A stretch of DNA of 64,000 nucleotides, from the NCBI GenBank assembly GCA_900491605.1, contig UESW01003830.1, positions 961,404 to 1,025,403 of the forward strand, written 5' to 3'. Under the pieces are notes generated by a model. That model was not told the origin of the DNA. It was given only the letters and a program-made list of their open reading frames with translations, and searched no databases. This document shows, in pieces, positions 59,399 to 64,000 of the stretch (within the stretch, counting starts at the first letter, position 1; the number at the start of each line of letters is the position of its first letter). The translations under genes were made by a program, and so were the position numbers. The stretch comes from Calamus simplicifolius (taxonomy: Eukaryota; Streptophyta; Magnoliopsida; Arecales; Arecaceae).

Positions 59399-60286
59399 TG
59401 TTATCGCCAAATCATCCTTCTTGAACGTCAGGCAAAATTTGGAACCCAATATCCATTGAAGATGGTCGATGAGGATGGGGACGGGAGTCTTCTGATGCCT
59501 CTACCTTGGACTGAAATCCTGCAAGAAAGTCCCCATGGGCCGGTTGTTCCGGCGGAGACCCTCTGATGCTCAAGTGAGTGGCCTGAAAAAATAGCAATGA
59601 ATCTCCCTCTTTTGGGAGTTAGCTAAGGTCTTAGAGAAATTCTTAGGGTTGGATAAGTTGAAGTCCTCATCTCATCATGAGCAAGAGTTCTTATATCTGG
59701 TCGGGAGTCCCTCTTACCCCTTTTTGGATAGTTATTGATTTTGAAACACTTCGTCCTGACATAGAACAAACGGTAAGGCCGACAGTGATAGGTGGTGTCC
59801 GCCTTCCTGACATGCCACCTCTTTGTTTGATATGGGTGACTACAGCCAGGTAGCGGGCCATGTCCTATCAGGCATGGTGCAATAGACGGTTGGTAGGCTA
59901 AGTCTTATCGGGCGTGCGCCACAGTCGGTAGGTTGGACACGTGGGACTGAGGCCAACTCTAGGGTCGATGCCAGGATCGAAGCTGGAGTCGGTGCTGAGG
60001 GCCGATACTGAACTCGGTGCTGAGGACCGATACTGGAGTTGGTGCTGAGGGCTGATGCTGGAGTCGGTCTTGGGATCGATGCTGAAGTCGGTGCTAAGGG
60101 CCGACATTGGAGCCGGCCTTAAGGTTGACTTCGAAGTCAGTCTTGAGGTCGACTTCGGAATCAATCTTAGGATCGATGCTAGGAGCAGAGGTGATACGTC
60201 AGATCATGACAACTTTAATTGTTCGATTTTACCTCATTAGTTAGTTCTTTTTTGCTAACTCTGATATGGCTTGATCAGCCACATTA
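59399..60286 (-). repeat. Right (5') LTR of the Tat-type element
   Basis: 888 bp, TGTTATCGCC...CACATTA (end mutated from CA). Tandem repeats like those in the left LTR lie at 59955-60180. Immediately left is a possible primer site (minus GCGCCAGGTAGAGG), whose tRNA I cannot assign. Confidence 0.83.
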
Positions 60287-61700
60287 TGTCACCACATTAT
60301 GTTACAAGATGAAATGATGGAACGAAAGCTAACAATCAATCGAAGGCTTTTTTTATCTTTTATTTTAAAATCAAATAGAAGTTTGACAAGATGGTCTTAA
60401 ATAGTCCATTGATTTCTGTCGACAAATTACTTGCTATATGTTGATCAGACTTTTTTCCTAAAAATGAAACATAAATTTATTTACGATGTCTAGTAGGATT
60501 AAGATAGGATTAGATATTCAATCTCATGATCTTTCAAAACTTGCATTGCTTCTTTTTATCAATCCAAACTTTTAAGTATAAAAAATTAATAATATAAAAA
60601 TATATTATATTTATGTTATATTATATTGAATTAGATTAAGAATTCGCTTCAATTCAATTCAAACATGGTCATTAGGCTAATTCATTGGCCTACATACCTC
60701 CTTCAAGAGGTAATTTGTCCTTCAATTTCGATGGCAACACTTTTATTTTTCTTGCACCCCTTTTGTCGCCTATGTTATTGCCTTCGTAGATTCAATGATG
60801 CGGTAGGTGCAATGATTTCAATGAAAATTTTGTGAGACTTGTTCATATCTAAAAGATAGCAGCAAGAAGCAAGTTTTACTTTAAAATATTTCTTTCAGCA
60901 GTACATGACATAGTTCTCATGCATGCTTTCTATTAATTTTCTAAATTTATAGTTTATTTATTGCATATGCCAAACACTATTTATTTTATGCATCAAATAA
61001 ATAATCTATTTTAGAACTTTTAAATAAAATCCTGTTAAAAATAACAACAATTACCTTATCTACGGTAGCTATTATCAGACATTATATACAGCAATATATA
61101 TATATATATATATATATAAGGAAAAACAATAGCTATCTTTTTGCTAAAATTATTTAAAAAATAATTCTGTCATTGAAATAACGTTGAAATGTAAAAGAAT
61201 GGATTTTATCGTTCTTGAAAGATGACGGAATAATGAGCATTCTCGTTAATTAATTAATTTATTTTTAAACACGATCTTTGAAAACATGGACCCAAAGATC
61301 TCTGGGGGTGCGGAAAGAGGGGAGAAATCGGACGATTTCTTACGGAAAAAGCCGGCGATGTTGACCAGCGAACTGGTAAATTTAATAGTTTGAAGATCCT
61401 CGGAGCGAAGATCGCCGAAGGACACTTACGGCCCATCTCATTCGTCTGGCGGAGATCGGACGGCTGCTTATTTGCCTGAGCCCACCGGACGAGCGGCGGT
61501 CCCCACCCGCGGAACGGGGTTGGGGTCCACGGAACGGACCTTCTTCTTTCGAGAAGGAGAAGGAGAAGGAGAAGGAGGAGGAGGAGGATGTAGTACTTGA
61601 TTTTTGATTCATGTGAATTAGGTTCAGGACTTGGTTCTGTGCTGTTCGATGCTTCGCTCTCAGCGAAGCGCTTGGTTTTTCGGACCCCTTAAACCGAAGC
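60287..61700. other. AT-rich intergenic DNA
   Basis: No gene recognised. Contains (AT)n at about 61090-61118 and a GAAGGA/GAGGAG run near 61553-61588. ORFs near 61.25-61.6 kb lack motifs. Confidence 0.5.
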
Positions 61701-61749
61701 GGGGGGATTAAATATGTGATGGAGGAAGACTCTCTCCATCATCCTGGTT

Positions 61750-63888
61750 TCCGTTTCTTTCAGGTAATCCCCTGGCCTCCAGAGAGAGAGAAAGAGAGAG
61801 AGCGTGAGAGACAGAGAGAGCGTGAGAGACAGAGAGATGAAAGAGAAGGAGGCCGGCCGATTCTTGGTTCAGGCCCGGCGGCGTGCTCGCCGCCTCGCCG
61901 GGCCTGAGCTTCGGCCGGCGACCCCGCCGGCACCGGGGGAGGTGTCCGGCGGGGTGGTGGTGGAGAGAGAGATGAGAGAGAGGGCCAATCGGCCCTTCTC
62001 TCGCGCGGTGGCGAGGCTTTCGCTGGTTGGTTCGGGCTCGGCGGCGTGCTCGCCGCCTCGCCGGGCCTGAGCTCCGGCCTGTCGCCTCCACCGGCGCCTG
62101 GCGTGCGTCCAGTGGAGGTCCGACCGGCTAAGGTGGCCGGTCGTGCCGTCGGTACAGTGACGTGCCGCGCGGATGTGAGAGAGAAAAAGAGAGAAATTGA
62201 GAGAGAGAGGAGGGGATTGGTGGTCGGCCACGGTGGCGGCCGGCTCTGGCTCGGCCACCGGTGGCCGGCTCTAGCCCGGCCACCGGCGGCCGAGCCACCA
62301 TCAATTTGGCCGGCGGCGGCCCTGGTCGCCGGCGAGTTACCCGTCCCCTGTTCGGTGAAACAGGGGATCGGGTGGGTTGAGATGAACTGGGCCAGCTGGG
62401 CCGGCCGGTTCAGGGCCTTTTGGGCCGTGCAGCAATGAGTTTTGGGGTTGATTTTTGGGCCCCGTAACGGGTTGGGATTAGCAAAATAATTATATGGCTA
62501 GAATCTGGGTGAATTCTAGTTTCTTAGGGTATTTTTACTTCCCCAATTGGGTGTGTATAGTGAGAGATATTCAAGCCCAAAGTTGGGCCCGTGAACTAGT
62601 CTGGGTAGAAATTCTAAGGGTCATTTTAATATTCTTTTCTAATAAATTAATTGTGTAAAATGATCCTGTAGGTGCTCAGACATCTGACTAGCTGATATAT
62701 ACCTGTTGGATTGCGTACTGAGGTAAGTAAGCCAGTTATCAGCATTAATAAATTATTTTATTCATTATATAAATATTTAAATTGTAAATTATATTGTGAC
62801 ATGAAGAATTGTTATGGCTAAATTGTAAGTAGATGAGTACATTGTTGTTTATGTGCTATGATTGAGAATGATTTCATATGTGGATGCTATGCATGAGAGA
62901 TGTAGTTATTATTACATTGATGTGATATTTTACATGCAATTGTTAAATAAGTATAATCCACTGTTTATGCAATATAAAGATGTTATTGATATATTTGTGC
63001 ATGATGTGAGGTACTGTTATGTGTCGCCGCGGTTCTCCTTTATCATGTCATACCACACACACATCTAGAGGATGTATTCTGATGATTTATGCCACACACA
63101 CATCTAGAGGATGTGTTCTGATGGTTTATGCCACATACACGTCTAGAGGATGTGTTCTGTTTATTTATGTCATTCACACGAGGATGTGTTCTGCTTGGTT
63201 CGAGATGGCATCACGCATCTAGAGGATGTATTCTGAGTTACTATGAGATGGCATCACACATCTAGAGGATGTGTTCTTCTTGGTTCGAGGTGACATCACA
63301 CATATAGAGTATGTGTTCTGGTGGATTATGATATGGCATGACCCTGGTATCTGGACCCTTTCAGTAGGGGGATGCTTGTTGGTACACTATTGAGATATTG
63401 CAGGGCCGTGGGTCACATTTACAGCTACCATTGAGGGTATAAACAGTGGGTTTACTTACATTGCATGTTTGAGTATTTATGGAATGTTTAAGCATGCAAA
63501 TCATTTATGTTCTTATAGATTGTTATGCTATGATTTGACTGTATAACGTGGCTTACTTATTGAGTGTAAGCTCATAAAAATCTTACAATGTTTTTGTCAG
63601 AGCCACGAGATTGAAGATGGATGGTTGGGGTGATGGATCTTCTATTAAATAAATCAAGACCCATTATTTTGTTGTAACCCCAGTATTACTTATGTGTAGG
63701 GCTTGATGCCCAAACTTTATTATTGTGGTGTGTAAAGGGTTTGTAACCCAAAACTTTTAGTATTCAGTGATGAATTTGACTTGGTTATATATAATAGTGT
63801 TATGTGTGAAAAATTTTGTGATGCCTTGCATGCTCGGCACGCTGCGGGTTGTCATCCTAGCCCAATATTTGGGTATGGGGCGTGACAG
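61750..63888. repeat. GC-rich, repeat-rich block, possible LTR
   Basis: Opens with GA-rich simple repeats (61778-61840) and a GC-rich section containing a 35-bp direct repeat (61876-61910 and 62039-62073) whose core GGCGGCGTGCTCGCCGCC is itself near-palindromic. AT-rich DNA follows, then a minisatellite (63052-63325), ending at 63888 in GGGGCGTGACA. Read on the minus strand this is TGTCACGCCCC, a common start of plant gypsy LTRs. I could not find the other end, a primer-binding site or a target duplication. ORFs here are low-complexity. Confidence 0.35.
63052..63325 (+). repeat. Minisatellite, about 39-43-bp unit, seven copies
   Basis: Repeated core CACACATCTAGAGGATGTGTTCTG with variable spacers (GATGGTTTATGC, CTTGGTTCGAGATGG). 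The units change gradually from a 39-bp to a 42-43-bp form. Not a CRISPR: spacers are related to each other. Confidence 0.88.
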
Positions 63889-64000
63889 GGGATCACGTGA
63901 GGTGCTTGATTTGTCATTCTTGTTCTCACTCTGGTGGTGGGCCGTGCTGGGTCCGGTCGGCGGTGAAGGTAGAATGGTTTGAGCGGTCATAATTGTTTGA

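Larger units (their letters stand above)
49673..60286 (-). mobile_element. Ty3/gypsy retrotransposon, Tat lineage, with antisense gene
   Basis: LTRs at 49673-50584 and 59399-60286. On the minus strand, from the right: gag about 59325-57850, protease near 57600, reverse transcriptase near 56800-56200, RNase H near 55900-55500, integrase near 55290-54230. Beyond pol, on the plus strand, is an extra antisense gene (51162-53367). An antisense ORF between integrase and 3' LTR is known in Tat elements. A polypurine motif (minus GCAGGGGAACATC) touches the left LTR. Flanking pentamers GGTCG and TGTCA match at three of five positions. Many stops and frameshifts: the element is dead. Confidence 0.88.

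Noticed and set aside
61708..62438. ORFs of 88-130 aa in the GC-rich block
   Set aside because: Arg/Glu or Arg/Ala low-complexity peptides from GA repeats and GC palindromes, open on both strands.
63052..63325. CRISPR-like regular repeats
   Set aside because: The spacers are variants of each other, the unit drifts in length and the genome is plant: a minisatellite. The same applies to 53710-53861.

Overview
This window is plant nuclear DNA, most likely from a monocot (palm-like is my guess, not proven). It is made almost entirely of transposable elements, with a few host loci between them. The evidence is the plant retrotransposon families present (Sirevirus-type Ty1/copia, Tat-type Ty3/gypsy, L1-type LINE with RNase H, hAT-type miniature elements, TRIM), two MIR396-type microRNA hairpins, and a GC3-rich calmodulin-like gene. 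I see no bacterial operons, no CRISPR array, no rRNA and no tRNA genes.

Layout. 1-11077: a minus-strand Sirevirus-like copia element with ~1.79-kb LTRs. The 72 bases left of its left LTR are again element interior (gag start codon and primer-binding site), so it is part of a tandem array sharing an LTR. 11078-13.3 kb: AT-rich DNA, possibly an old LTR. 13.3-14.55 kb: decayed LINE tail. 14.6-21.7 kb: mostly non-coding, with a well-formed minus-strand MIR396 hairpin (17025-17147) and an exon-like fragment near 21.4 kb. 21686-26939: an older copia element with 280-bp LTRs and many nonsense codons. 28466-28584: a second, diverged MIR396-type hairpin on the plus strand, so the two hairpins diverge and the copia element lies between them. 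31414-32155: a hAT-type non-autonomous element with a perfect 8-bp target duplication. 34795-35411: a calmodulin-like EF-hand gene with an N-terminal hydrophobic anchor and a one-frame break before EF-hand 4. 37513-43553: a full-length LINE with 12-bp target duplications, followed by a 5'-truncated relative (about 43985-46275). 47015-47850: a TRIM array with three LTRs. 48106-49655: an old hAT-like element split by a gypsy solo LTR. 49673-60286: a Tat-lineage gypsy element on the minus strand carrying an antisense, apparently intron-containing gene on the plus strand. 60.3-64 kb: AT-rich DNA, then a GC-rich, repeat-rich block that may be another LTR.

How parts work together. In the Sirevirus-like element the LTR holds a TATA box and 12 CpG palindromes, and a second cluster of the same palindromes sits just upstream of the env-like ORF. 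The interior codes gag, protease, integrase, reverse transcriptase and RNase H. In the gypsy element the pol genes (minus) and the antisense gene (plus) converge on a 52-bp minisatellite, and the antisense gene has its own G-box and TATA-like promoter. The host loci are the MIR396 pair (the family represses GRF growth regulators) and the Ca2+ sensor.

Main caution: the youngest element and the only host gene are broken by small indels rather than substitutions. Residual indel error in the assembly is a live alternative to true pseudogenization.
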